A stretch of 64,000 bases of DNA from positions 2,396,001-2,460,000 of the forward strand of contig CP058647.1 of NCBI GenBank assembly GCA_014323545.1. The letters are read 5' to 3'. Both the position numbers and the translations under genes were made by a program. Under the pieces are notes generated by a model. The model saw only the letters and a list, made by a program, of their open reading frames with translations. It had not been told where the DNA came from and ran no database searches. Below are positions 26,932 through 36,193 of the stretch, in pieces (position 1 is the stretch's first letter; each line of letters starts with the position of its first letter). Source of the stretch: Hyphobacterium sp. CCMP332 (lineage in GTDB: Bacteria; Bacteroidota; Bacteroidia; Cytophagales; CCMP332).

Positions 26932-26946
26932 GTGTACTAAGTACAC
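26932..26946. promoter_or_regulatory. Operator-like palindrome upstream of the secreted amylase
   Basis: GTGTAC-TAA-GTACAC, a perfect 6-bp inverted repeat around TAA, 33 bases before the TTG start. It shares the form KTGTAM-N3-KTACAM, and the TAA spacer and following ACACTTT, with the palindrome at 49750-49764 beside the Nudix regulator. Five bases downstream TATTTTCG (26952-26959) resembles a -7 box with one mismatch. Confidence 0.65.
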
Positions 26947-26979
26947 TTTCTTATTTTCGTTCTTCAAATCATTATTAGA

Positions 26980-29832
26980 TTGCGATTAACTATACTGATT
27001 ATAGTTGTTTTTTTTGCGGTTGTTCAGGAAGTGTTAGCACAGGTTGTTACTCTTGATCCAACTTTTCCCAAACAAACAGATACGGTAACCATAACTTACG
27101 ATGCTACATTGGGCAATGGTGCATTAGAAGGTCAAAGTACTGTTTACGCTCATATGGGTGTAATTACCTCAGAAAGTAACTCACCAAGTGATTGGAAATA
27201 TGTGGTGGGTGAATGGGGCACAGCCGATTCTGATGTACTCATGACTTCAATTGGAAATAATAAATTCATTAAAACCTATGATATCGCCGATTTTCACGGA
27301 ATTCCGGCAGGCGAGATAGTTTTACAATTAGCTTTCGTTTTTAGAAATGCAGATGGCTCAATTGTTGGTCGCTCTGACAACGGAGGAGATATATTTGTAG
27401 ATCTTTTTCAGGGTTCTTATGCCGCGGCCATCATCAAGCCTACTCAGGATTACCTGGTAGTTGAAAATGGTGACACAATATCTATGAAGAGCAGTGCTTC
27501 TGCCATGTCTGAAATAAAAGTATTTGTTGATGGAAATCTTTTTGATAGCATTTCTAACGCTCAGGATTTGAATACGGAAATCCCTGTAGATGATTTTGGA
27601 GCCGGAAAATATTGGGTCAGCATGGAATCCAATTCGGGAACTGAAATAGCGAAGGATTCATTCTATTTCGTTTACCCGGGAACACCTTTTGTACAGGATC
27701 CGCCTGCGGGTATTGATGAAGGCATTAATTATATAGGTGATTCTTCTGTGACACTAAATCTGTATGCGCCATTTAAAGATTATGTTTTCGTATTGGGTGA
27801 TTTCTCCGATTGGGAACTGGATACACAATACTTAATGAATAAAAGTGAAGATGGCGATCATTTTTGGATCAGCTTGAATGGACTTGACCCAAATACGGAA
27901 TATCGATTTCAGTATCAGGTTGAAGAGCAATTGCGAATAGCTGATATTTATTCTGAGAAAATCCTCGATCCTTGGAATGATCCCGAAGTAATAAATGAAG
28001 GAGTTTATCCCAATTTAACCCCTTACCCGAGCGGTCAAACGAATGATCCGGTTTCTGTTTTTTATATAAATAAACCCGAGTATCAATGGGACACTACCAT
28101 AAATTATCAAAAACCCGAAAAAGAGAAACTAATAATTTATGAAACCCTTTTGAGGGATTTTTTAGATGATCACAGTTATAAAGGATTAAAAGATACGCTT
28201 GATTATTTACAAAAACTGGGAGTAAATGCCATACAGTTGATGCCCATTAATGAATTTGAAGGCAATGATTCCTGGGGATACAATCCATCCTTTTATTTTG
28301 CTCCTGATAAATACTACGGCCCCGATTATGAATTAAAAGCCCTCGTGGAAGAATGTCATAGAAGGGATATGGCGGTGATTTTGGATATTGCATTAAACCA
28401 TTCTTTTGGACAAAATCCCCAGGTTAGAATGTATTTTGACCCCGCTGCGGGCAGTTTTGGTCAGCCAACAGGCGAAAATCCCTGGTTTAATCCTATAGCT
28501 AAACACGATTTTAATGTAGGCTACGATTATAACCACGAAAGTCTTAAAACACAGGAATTTGTGGATAAAGTATTGGCCTACTGGGTAAATGAATATCAGA
28601 TAGATGGATACAGAATGGACCTGTCAAAAGGATTTACTCAGGTAAATTCTCTGGGCGATGTCGGATTTTGGGGTCAGCGGGATGCTTCTCGTATTGCCAT
28701 TTGGGAAAGAATAAGAGATGAATTATTGCAGGTAGATAGCAGCACCTATATCATTTTAGAGCATTTTGCAGATAATACAGAAGAGCAGGAATTATCCGCC
28801 AAGGGATTTATGCTTTGGGGCAATTGCAATCACGTATACAATGAAGCCACAATGGGTTTTAGTGGCAATTTATCCTGCATCAATTATCAGGATCGTTCAT
28901 GGTCCAGTCCGTATTTGGTCGGATATATGGAAAGTCACGATGAAGAAAGACTGATGTACAAAAATTTGAATTTTTCAAGGTTTAATGACGATTACACCAT
29001 CCGTGAATTGGACACTGCATTGAAACGTGTGGAATTAGCAGCCAATTTCTTTTTAACCCTTCCCGGTCCAAAAATGATCTGGCAATTTGGGGAATTGGGT
29101 TTTGATTATTCGATTAATAGATGCGTTGACGGTACCATAAGTAACGATTGCCGATTATCAAGAAAACCGATCGTTTGGGATTATTATGAAAATGAAAAAA
29201 GAAAGCGATTGTTCAATGTATTTTCAGAACTGAATCGATTGCGAAAAGAGTACGATGTTTTTCATACAAGTGATTATTCCATCGATGCGAATAGCGCAAT
29301 GAAAAAGATAATATTAAATGGGGAAAAAATGGATGTAGTGGTTTTGGGCAATTTTTCAATCGAAGAAGAGGAAATCATTCCAAAATTTACACAGACAGGG
29401 ACATGGTATGAATTTTACACACAGGATTCCATAATTGTTGAAGATGTTGATCAACCACTTTTAATGGCGAGAGGAGAGTATAGACTGTATTCTACCCAAA
29501 AAATAATTGGTATTTTTAATGATGAACCACCAAAAATTCAGCCACCGGAAGTGCCGGTTGAATTACCTGATTTTATTGTTTACCCCAATCCTTTTACTGA
29601 TGAAACAACGATACAGTTTAACAATGATACTGATCGGGAAGTGGATGTAGAAATTCTTGACCTACTCGGGAAAAAAATCCGAGACATAAGGGTCTCCAAG
29701 AGAGGAAAACAAGAAGTAGTTTGGGACGGTACCAATTCAAAAAAAGAAAGAATGCCGAATGGACAATACATAGTAAGAGTAGTAAAATTTAATAATGTAC
29801 AGGAATTTAAAATTTTGCTTGTAGATGAGTAG
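26980..29832 (+). CDS. Secreted GH13 alpha-amylase with T9SS sorting domain
   Basis: 950 aa, TTG start, signal peptide ending VLAQ. Order: N-terminal beta-sandwich (~20-140, possible starch-binding), a second module, an E-set/CBM48-like domain (~255-345, with NLYAPFKDYVFVLGDFSDW), the GH13 barrel (~365-740) and a C-terminal T9SS sorting domain (~860-950, beginning FIVYPNPFTDETTIQF). Catalytic residues are readable: nucleophile Asp547 in DGYRMDLSKG, acid/base Glu594 in ILEHFAD, Asp654 in ESHDEERL. Predicted to hydrolyse starch at the cell surface after passage through the type IX system. A palindromic operator precedes it; it is the first gene of the plus arm of the starch locus. Confidence 0.9.
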   Translation: MRLTILIIVVFFAVVQEVLAQVVTLDPTFPKQTDTVTITYDATLGNGALEGQSTVYAHMGVITSESNSPSDWKYVVGEWGTADSDVLMTSIGNNKFIKTYDIADFHGIPAGEIVLQLAFVFRNADGSIVGRSDNGGDIFVDLFQGSYAAAIIKPTQDYLVVENGDTISMKSSASAMSEIKVFVDGNLFDSISNAQDLNTEIPVDDFGAGKYWVSMESNSGTEIAKDSFYFVYPGTPFVQDPPAGIDEGINYIGDSSVTLNLYAPFKDYVFVLGDFSDWELDTQYLMNKSEDGDHFWISLNGLDPNTEYRFQYQVEEQLRIADIYSEKILDPWNDPEVINEGVYPNLTPYPSGQTNDPVSVFYINKPEYQWDTTINYQKPEKEKLIIYETLLRDFLDDHSYKGLKDTLDYLQKLGVNAIQLMPINEFEGNDSWGYNPSFYFAPDKYYGPDYELKALVEECHRRDMAVILDIALNHSFGQNPQVRMYFDPAAGSFGQPTGENPWFNPIAKHDFNVGYDYNHESLKTQEFVDKVLAYWVNEYQIDGYRMDLSKGFTQVNSLGDVGFWGQRDASRIAIWERIRDELLQVDSSTYIILEHFADNTEEQELSAKGFMLWGNCNHVYNEATMGFSGNLSCINYQDRSWSSPYLVGYMESHDEERLMYKNLNFSRFNDDYTIRELDTALKRVELAANFFLTLPGPKMIWQFGELGFDYSINRCVDGTISNDCRLSRKPIVWDYYENEKRKRLFNVFSELNRLRKEYDVFHTSDYSIDANSAMKKIILNGEKMDVVVLGNFSIEEEEIIPKFTQTGTWYEFYTQDSIIVEDVDQPLLMARGEYRLYSTQKIIGIFNDEPPKIQPPEVPVELPDFIVYPNPFTDETTIQFNNDTDREVDVEILDLLGKKIRDIRVSKRGKQEVVWDGTNSKKERMPNGQYIVRVVKFNNVQEFKILLVDE

Positions 29833-30008
29833 ATGCTAAATATTGCTTTTAGCTTTAACAATAAAATTAAGTTTAATTATTGATAAATATCATTTTAGGC
29901 TAAATTTTGAAGTTCGAAATTGTAAAGGAATTTGTAACTTTTACAATGCTTTTTAGGGTAAAAACAAGTTAGGAAATATTAAGAATGTTAAATCTAAATT
30001 TTAAAATC
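29833..30008 (+). promoter_or_regulatory. Leader and promoter region of the SusE/C/D genes
   Basis: AT-rich 176-base gap separating the amylase from the SusE-like gene. I see no gene or clear terminator. Its one structured element is the palindrome at 29932-29946 (listed separately) plus an outer inverted repeat ATTGTAAA / TTTACAAT at 29919-29926 and 29940-29947. No exact TAnnTTTG box was found. Confidence 0.4.
29932..29946. promoter_or_regulatory. Operator-like palindrome upstream of the SusE/C/D genes
   Basis: TTGTAA-CTT-TTACAA, a perfect 6-bp inverted repeat with 3-base centre, 62 bases before the SusE-like ATG. It fits the same KTGTAM-N3-KTACAM form as the sites at 26932 and 49750, although the centre and outer base differ. 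An extra TTGTAA half-site lies 12 bases upstream at 29920. Confidence 0.5.
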
Positions 30009-31460
30009 ATGATGAAAATTAAATCAATCGCGTATATCGCAATCCTTTTTGGAGCAGCGGTATTAACAAGTTGTGGGGGAGATGATGGCGGAGGCGCCGT
30101 AATTCCACCGCCAACAGGTGGCTCTGATGATGGTCTTTACATTACCGGAACGGCAACATCGGAAACACCAAGTTCAGCAATAGAAATGGATGATGCATAT
30201 GTAGATGCATTTGGATCCACACCTCCTTATTCTGAAAGACCGGGTTTATATGAAGCATATATTTACATGGAAGCCGGAGATTTCAATATTACTCAAATTG
30301 AAGAGGAAGTTGAAACTGTTTGGGGCGGTACTGTTACCGAAGAAGATCTCGGTAGTGGCAAGATGTGGGTAAGTGCAGATTTTGCCGTTGGCGGAGATGC
30401 ATTTAGCGTAACTGAATCTGGTTTATATCATGTTACTATTGATGTAACTTCCGGAACAGCATACATCGTAAAAATCAATACATATGGATTGATTGGAACA
30501 GCCGGACCGGGATGGAGCTCAGATGCCCCAATGGCACTAAAAAGTGCAGATGCAAATACTGTAGTTTTTGAAGGAACTAATATTGAATTGAAAGCGGGTG
30601 AATTTAAATTCCGTTACAATGAAAATTGGAATTCAGACAGAAGTGCAGCTACTCCTGCTGTTGATGGTTTGAACCTTCTTACAAACTTTGGAACAAATAC
30701 TGAAGGTGGTGATGAAAATGGAGGTTTCCAACCTGGAGGTTTCAATTTCAATTTTACAGGTAATCCGGGTGTTTATACCGTAACCTTAACTTTCTCTCCT
30801 GGAAAAGGATATAGTGCTGTTGCAGAGTTCGAAAGAACCGGAGACGGATCTGGTTTTGATCCAGCCGAGTACAACTGGGGTATAATAGGCGCAGCAACAG
30901 ATAGTGCCTGGGATGCTGATGTGAATTTCATTTACAAAGGTGAAGATGCAGGTACTCACAAATGGGTTGCATTTGTTTATCTTCAAGATGGAGAATTCAA
31001 ATACAGAACCAATGATGCCTGGGATTTCGAATTAAATCCTGGAAATGTTGATCATACCGGAGACGCTGCTTCTGAAGTTAGCGAAGGTGGCAATTTCATA
31101 TTAGATGCCGCTACTGATTCAGGATACTATTATATCACAATTACTACTGCTGATGAAGGCGCGACATGGGCCGTTCAATTTGATGCAGGTGTTTGGGGTA
31201 TAATTGGTGCTGCAACTCCAGGTGGTTGGGATAATTCTACTCCACTGGCTTACAATGGAGACAATTCCTGGTCTGCTGATGTTGTAATGTTGGCAGATGA
31301 GTACAAATTCAGAGCCAATGACTCTTGGGATCTTAACCTAGGTGGTGATCTCAATGCACTTACCCTTGATGGAGCCAATTTAGTTTCTACCGCAGGTACA
31401 TTTACAGTTACTGTAATGACAGCGGATCATGGAGCTACATATACGGCTACACTCCAATAA
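30009..31460 (+). CDS. SusE/SusF-like surface starch-binding lipoprotein
   Basis: 483 aa from ATG 30009 (a second ATG follows directly). Lipobox LTSC (Cys22) followed by GGDDGGG, an acidic signal of the type that directs Bacteroidota lipoproteins to the cell surface. Three to four repeated beta-sandwich units start with a shared motif: YGLIGTAGPGWSSDAPM, WGIIGAATDSAWDADVN and WGIIGAATPGGWDNSTP, each followed ~40 residues later by EFKFRYN/EFKYRTN/EYKFRAN and an Asn-Trp. This matches the tandem carbohydrate-binding modules of SusE/SusF. Unusually it precedes susC instead of following susD, and a terminator separates it from susC. Confidence 0.85.
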   Translation: MMKIKSIAYIAILFGAAVLTSCGGDDGGGAVIPPPTGGSDDGLYITGTATSETPSSAIEMDDAYVDAFGSTPPYSERPGLYEAYIYMEAGDFNITQIEEEVETVWGGTVTEEDLGSGKMWVSADFAVGGDAFSVTESGLYHVTIDVTSGTAYIVKINTYGLIGTAGPGWSSDAPMALKSADANTVVFEGTNIELKAGEFKFRYNENWNSDRSAATPAVDGLNLLTNFGTNTEGGDENGGFQPGGFNFNFTGNPGVYTVTLTFSPGKGYSAVAEFERTGDGSGFDPAEYNWGIIGAATDSAWDADVNFIYKGEDAGTHKWVAFVYLQDGEFKYRTNDAWDFELNPGNVDHTGDAASEVSEGGNFILDAATDSGYYYITITTADEGATWAVQFDAGVWGIIGAATPGGWDNSTPLAYNGDNSWSADVVMLADEYKFRANDSWDLNLGGDLNALTLDGANLVSTAGTFTVTVMTADHGATYTATLQ

Positions 31461-31467
31461 TCATATT

Positions 31468-31501
31468 AAACCCTGCAGGTGAATTCCTGCGGGGTTTTTT
31501 T
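31468..31501 (+). terminator. Terminator or attenuator between the SusE-like gene and susC
   Basis: Stem AACCCTGCAGG / CCTGCGGGGTT (one T-G wobble) with a 6-base loop and a run of seven T. It lies between the SusE-like stop and the susC ATG at 31520, and the 18 bases left before susC have room for no promoter, so partial read-through would set SusE:SusC ratios (inference). Confidence 0.85.
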
Positions 31502-31519
31502 CACTTTTATTGATGAACC

Positions 31520-34500
31520 ATGAGAAAACTATACGCACTTGCTGTGTTCGTACTTTTTTCCGCAACGAACATTTATGCACAAGACATTACAGTTACCGGT
31601 AAGGTAACAGACAGTGAAGATGGGACAGAACTTCCCGGTGTTAGTATCTTAATCAAAGGAACTGCTAAAGGTACTATCACCGATTTTGAAGGTAATTATT
31701 CAATTGATGCTCCATCTGAAGCAACCCTGGTCTTTAATTATCTGGGTTATGAACCGCAAGAAATTTCTGTATCTAATCAAACATCGATTGATGTACAAAT
31801 GAGTACAGAAACTGAAGTGTTGCAAGAAGTCGTTGTTGTTGGATATGGTGTAGTTGAAAAAGGCGATGTAACAGGAGTAATAAAAAAGGTGGACGAGGAA
31901 CAATTCAATAAAGGAATGATTTCTACGCCCCAAAATTTGATTTCAGGAAAAGTTGCCGGTGTTCAGGTCAGTGGATCCGGAGAACCCGGTGGAAATGCTA
32001 CGATAAGAATTAGAGGAGCTACTTCAATCAATGCAAGCAATGACCCTTTATATGTAATTGATGGTGTACCGATAGAAAATGAAGCCGTTACCGGGAGCCG
32101 AAATCCCTTAAACTTTCTAAATCCCAGCGAAATAGCGGATGTCACTGTACTAAAAGATGCTTCAGCCACTGCCATCTATGGAAGTAGAGGAGCAAACGGA
32201 GTAATAATGATTACAACAAAAGGTGGAGCGGTAAGGGAAGGAAAGGCTTCGGATAAACCAATTATCAATTACGATGGATCTTCTTCAGTCAGTACTTTCA
32301 GCGCAGAAACACCAATATTAAGTGCAGAGGAATTTAGGGCAGCCATTGCTGTTTTTGATGATGAAAGAGTAGATAATGAGGCGGTTATAGGACCGGCAGA
32401 TACAGATTGGCTTGATCAAGTCACACAAACAGCCTTTTCTCAACAGCATAATTTGTCGATAGGATCAAATATTCAGGATGGTAATTATCGTTTTTCTACG
32501 GGTTATCAACAAGTCAATGGCGTTTTAAATGATACCAGAACAGAGCGTTATAATGTCAATTTTAATATTTCCAAAGGTCTATTAGACAATCGATTGAATT
32601 TGCGATTTTCCACCAAAAATGCGGTTGTTAATGACAAATTCGGAAGCAATCAGGTTGGAGCCGCATTAAGCTATAATCCAACTCAACCGATTTACTTTGA
32701 CACAAGTTTGTACCAAAACGGACCTCCGGCTGGAATGACCGGTCGATTTGGTGGTTTTACAGAATATAATGATCCATTGGCTGTTGCAAACCCAGTAGCT
32801 CAAAGTAAACATCAAAAGGCTGTAGGTGAGTCCTTTAGAAGTATTAATAATTTCGAAGTCAACTATAAACTACCTTTTGTTCCGGGTTTAAGTATAAAGA
32901 ACAATATAGCTTTAGATCAAAAAGTAACAGATAATCTGAGTTTTTCACCAAATTTTATCAAATCAGAACTGAGAACTCAAGGTCAATACAGCTTCGAGCG
33001 ATCTTCGGTTCAGTCCTTTCTTTATGAAGGCTATTTGAATTATGAAAAAAGTATTGATGCCATCGATGCAAAAGTCACTGCGGTAGGAGGGTATTCATAT
33101 CAGTCATGGGATAAATCTTTTGGATTTTTCAGACATGATTCACTCAATACCAACGCATTTGGATTAGATGCGCCGGCACCAATTTCTAATTCTAATGTGG
33201 TGATAGGAAACAACGCCTTTCAAAACAGATTGATTTCATTCTATGGTCGTTTTAATTTTGACTGGAAAGATAAATATCTTGTTACAGGTACATTAAGACG
33301 TGACGGTTCAACCCGTTTCGGCCCTGAAAACCGATGGGCATTATTTCCGTCTTTTGCTGCCGCCTGGAGAATATCCAACGAAGACTTTTATGAAGGCCTG
33401 GATAGATACGTCAATTACTTAAAACTTCGCGTTGGTTATGGTATAACCGGTAATCAGGAGATCGCGGATTACAGGTATTTGACGACATATGAATTTTCAA
33501 CCCCCACTGGTTCTTATCAATTAGGAAATCAACTAATAAATACCCTGAGACCTACGGCTGTTGATCCCGATATAAAATGGGAAGAAACAACATCAATAAA
33601 TGTTGGATTGGATTGGGAGATTTTAAAAGGAAAATTGGCCGGTGCATTTGAGTATTATCAACAAAATACAGATGATTTAATATTCGAAGTGGCCATTCCG
33701 GTTGGAATACTTCCAACAGATAAAGTCATCACGAATATAGGTGAAATGAGAAACAGAGGATTTGAAATGGACATATCAAGTCCGATAATGACCAGAAGAG
33801 ATTTCATGTGGAATGTTTCTTTTAATGCGGCGTATAACAATAATGAAATATTGCGATTGGATAATACGGTAGCAGGTGCTGAAGAAACAATTTATCCAAG
33901 AGGAGGAATTGCCGGTGATGTTGGTCAAACCATACAGGTATTGAAAGTAGGAGAATCAATAAATTCATTCTACGCTTATGAGCAATTGTATGATGCCAAT
34001 GGCGACCCTATTTATGAACCGATTAACAGAACCTTGATGTACAAGGATCAAAATAATGACAGTATAATCAATGAAAAGGATTTACGTGTTGCAAAAAATG
34101 CCAACCCCGATTGGATATTTGGATTAACTTCTGTTATGAACTATAAAAAAATTGATTTTGCATTTACTTTCAGGGCTAACCTTGGAAACTATGCATACAA
34201 CAATTTTTCATCGAATTATGGAGAATTGAGAAGATTGCAAACTGCAGTACCTCAAAATATCCATACTTCAGCATTGGAAACGGGATTTGAACAAAAACAA
34301 ATATTATCTGATTATTATATAGAAAATGCATCGTTTTTAAGATTGGATAATGTGACGATCGGTTATTCCATTGACAGATTGGATTGGATGAAAGCGCGAA
34401 TCTATTTTACAGCACAAAATGTATTTGTTGTAACTAATTATTCTGGTTTTGATCCAGAGATTCAACCTTCAAACCCTAATGACCCTCCGGGTATTGATAA

Positions 34501-34555
34501 TAATTTGTATCCAAGAGCCAGAACATTTTTAGGTGGGATATCACTAACATTTTAA
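31520..34555 (+). CDS. susC: SusC/RagA-family TonB-dependent outer-membrane transporter
   Basis: 1011 aa. Signal peptide (to NIYAQ), a carboxypeptidase-regulatory-like beta domain (~22-105, with VTGKVTDSEDGTELPGVSI), the TonB-box-like EVVVVGYG (~110-117), a plug domain (~120-230 with IRIRGATSINASNDPLYVID) and a long beta-barrel ending in aromatic-rich FLGGISLTF. It imports oligosaccharides across the outer membrane with the SusD lid encoded next. Substrate maltodextrin is inferred from the surrounding GH13/GH65 genes. Confidence 0.95.
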   Translation: MRKLYALAVFVLFSATNIYAQDITVTGKVTDSEDGTELPGVSILIKGTAKGTITDFEGNYSIDAPSEATLVFNYLGYEPQEISVSNQTSIDVQMSTETEVLQEVVVVGYGVVEKGDVTGVIKKVDEEQFNKGMISTPQNLISGKVAGVQVSGSGEPGGNATIRIRGATSINASNDPLYVIDGVPIENEAVTGSRNPLNFLNPSEIADVTVLKDASATAIYGSRGANGVIMITTKGGAVREGKASDKPIINYDGSSSVSTFSAETPILSAEEFRAAIAVFDDERVDNEAVIGPADTDWLDQVTQTAFSQQHNLSIGSNIQDGNYRFSTGYQQVNGVLNDTRTERYNVNFNISKGLLDNRLNLRFSTKNAVVNDKFGSNQVGAALSYNPTQPIYFDTSLYQNGPPAGMTGRFGGFTEYNDPLAVANPVAQSKHQKAVGESFRSINNFEVNYKLPFVPGLSIKNNIALDQKVTDNLSFSPNFIKSELRTQGQYSFERSSVQSFLYEGYLNYEKSIDAIDAKVTAVGGYSYQSWDKSFGFFRHDSLNTNAFGLDAPAPISNSNVVIGNNAFQNRLISFYGRFNFDWKDKYLVTGTLRRDGSTRFGPENRWALFPSFAAAWRISNEDFYEGLDRYVNYLKLRVGYGITGNQEIADYRYLTTYEFSTPTGSYQLGNQLINTLRPTAVDPDIKWEETTSINVGLDWEILKGKLAGAFEYYQQNTDDLIFEVAIPVGILPTDKVITNIGEMRNRGFEMDISSPIMTRRDFMWNVSFNAAYNNNEILRLDNTVAGAEETIYPRGGIAGDVGQTIQVLKVGESINSFYAYEQLYDANGDPIYEPINRTLMYKDQNNDSIINEKDLRVAKNANPDWIFGLTSVMNYKKIDFAFTFRANLGNYAYNNFSSNYGELRRLQTAVPQNIHTSALETGFEQKQILSDYYIENASFLRLDNVTIGYSIDRLDWMKARIYFTAQNVFVVTNYSGFDPEIQPSNPNDPPGIDNNLYPRARTFLGGISLTF

Positions 34556-34561
34556 GAAATC

Positions 34562-36193
34562 ATGAAAAAGTTAATATATACACTATTTACAATTGTCTTT
34601 TTTGTTATAAGTGCTTGCACAGATTTGGATGTAGTGCCTAAAAACAGATTGACAGAAGATGTGGCCTTCCTTGAAGAAGGTTCTTATACCGCCTATCTGG
34701 CTAAACTCTATGCGAGTTTTATGTTGACAGGACAAGAAGGGCCTGCAGGGAATGCTGATATTACAATTATAAGTGATGAAGGATTCAGTTCATATATGAG
34801 GGCCTATTGGAAAGCTCAGGAATTGACAACCGATGAAGCGGTTATTAGATGGACAGATGCCGGTATTCAGGATTTGAATACACATACCTGGTCTTCGGAT
34901 AATCAATTTGTCAGGGTTCTTTATTATAGAATTTTTTTTACGACAGCATTGTGCAATGATTTCCTTAGGATTTCTGAACCATCACTGTTGGATGAAAGAA
35001 ATATCAGTCCTGATTTTCAAGATGAAGTTGCAACCTATCGGCTTGAAGCCAGATTTTTAAGAGCTCTGGCCTATTGGCATGCTTTGGATCTTTATAGAAA
35101 TGTAGCTTTGGTAACTACAATTACTGCAGAACTTCCATCGCAAGTGCCTCCTCAGCAAATTTATGATTTCATTATTGGTGAATTGGAAGCATGCGTTCAG
35201 GGTTTACCGAGTGCATCGGAAGCAGAATATGGAAGGGCAAGCAGTGAAGCTGCCAGAATGTTACGTGCTAAAGTAAGACTGAATGCACCAAACTATTTGA
35301 CTAACCCACCTCAGAGTATTTACAACGATGTGGTAAATGATGTGAGTGCAGTAATCAATAGTGGTAGCTTTAGTTTAAACCCCGTTTATCTTTACAATTT
35401 TAATGCGGATAATAACAGCTCTCCTGAAGTAATCTGGGCATTGTCTCAAGATGGTGTTGCCTCGCAAGGTTGGGGTGGGACAACCTTTATGGTTAGAGCC
35501 GTATTATTTGAAAACTCAATGTCTGCTACCGATTGGGGAGTAGTAAGTGGCTGGTCCGGAATTAGAACAACACCTGAATTCAACAGTTTATTTGAAATTT
35601 CTGATGGCGTTCTTGATAGTTTGGATTCCAGAAATGTTTTATGGACTGTAGATGATAATGATCAGGGCATCACTCCAAGACCCGAATCTACTCAAGCGGA
35701 TATTTTAGGGGAAGGATTGGGTTATTTAGCTCCAAAATTTTCAAATATTTCAAGCGACAGTACTGCCGGTGCTAATTCAGATTTTGTCGATACCGACTTT
35801 CCGTATTTCCGTTTAGCTGATGCGTATCTTATTTATGCGGAAGCCGTATTGAGAGGCGCTTCAAATGGTGATGTAGGTACGGCTCTTGGATATATCAACG
35901 AATTGAGAGAAAGGGCCTATGGGAACAGCAATAATAATATTTCAGGTGCCGAATTAACTCTTGATTTTATTCTGGATGAAAGAGGAAGAGAATTGTACTA
36001 CGAGGCCACCCGAAGAATTGATTTAATCCGGTTCAATAAATATTCCAGCCGTGCAGGAGCGGAAGAGTTAATTTGGGAATGGAAAGGTGCAGAGGCTGCC
36101 GGAAAGACTATTCCTCCATTTTTAGAAATTTTCCCTATTCCTGCATCAGACCTTGGAGTCAATGGAAATTTCCGTCAGAATAACGGATACTAA
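34562..36193 (+). CDS. susD: SusD/RagB-family nutrient-binding outer-membrane lipoprotein
   Basis: 543 aa. Lipobox ISAC (Cys19) followed by TDLDVVPKN. Helical SusD fold features: YRLEARFLRALAYWHALDLY (TPR-like helix conserved in RagB/SusD), and the C-terminal FILDERGRELYYEATRRIDLIRF. It caps the SusC barrel and binds glycan. Six bases after susC; the stop overlaps the next start (TAATG), so susC, susD and the GH13 gene form one operon. Confidence 0.95.
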   Translation: MKKLIYTLFTIVFFVISACTDLDVVPKNRLTEDVAFLEEGSYTAYLAKLYASFMLTGQEGPAGNADITIISDEGFSSYMRAYWKAQELTTDEAVIRWTDAGIQDLNTHTWSSDNQFVRVLYYRIFFTTALCNDFLRISEPSLLDERNISPDFQDEVATYRLEARFLRALAYWHALDLYRNVALVTTITAELPSQVPPQQIYDFIIGELEACVQGLPSASEAEYGRASSEAARMLRAKVRLNAPNYLTNPPQSIYNDVVNDVSAVINSGSFSLNPVYLYNFNADNNSSPEVIWALSQDGVASQGWGGTTFMVRAVLFENSMSATDWGVVSGWSGIRTTPEFNSLFEISDGVLDSLDSRNVLWTVDDNDQGITPRPESTQADILGEGLGYLAPKFSNISSDSTAGANSDFVDTDFPYFRLADAYLIYAEAVLRGASNGDVGTALGYINELRERAYGNSNNNISGAELTLDFILDERGRELYYEATRRIDLIRFNKYSSRAGAEELIWEWKGAEAAGKTIPPFLEIFPIPASDLGVNGNFRQNNGY

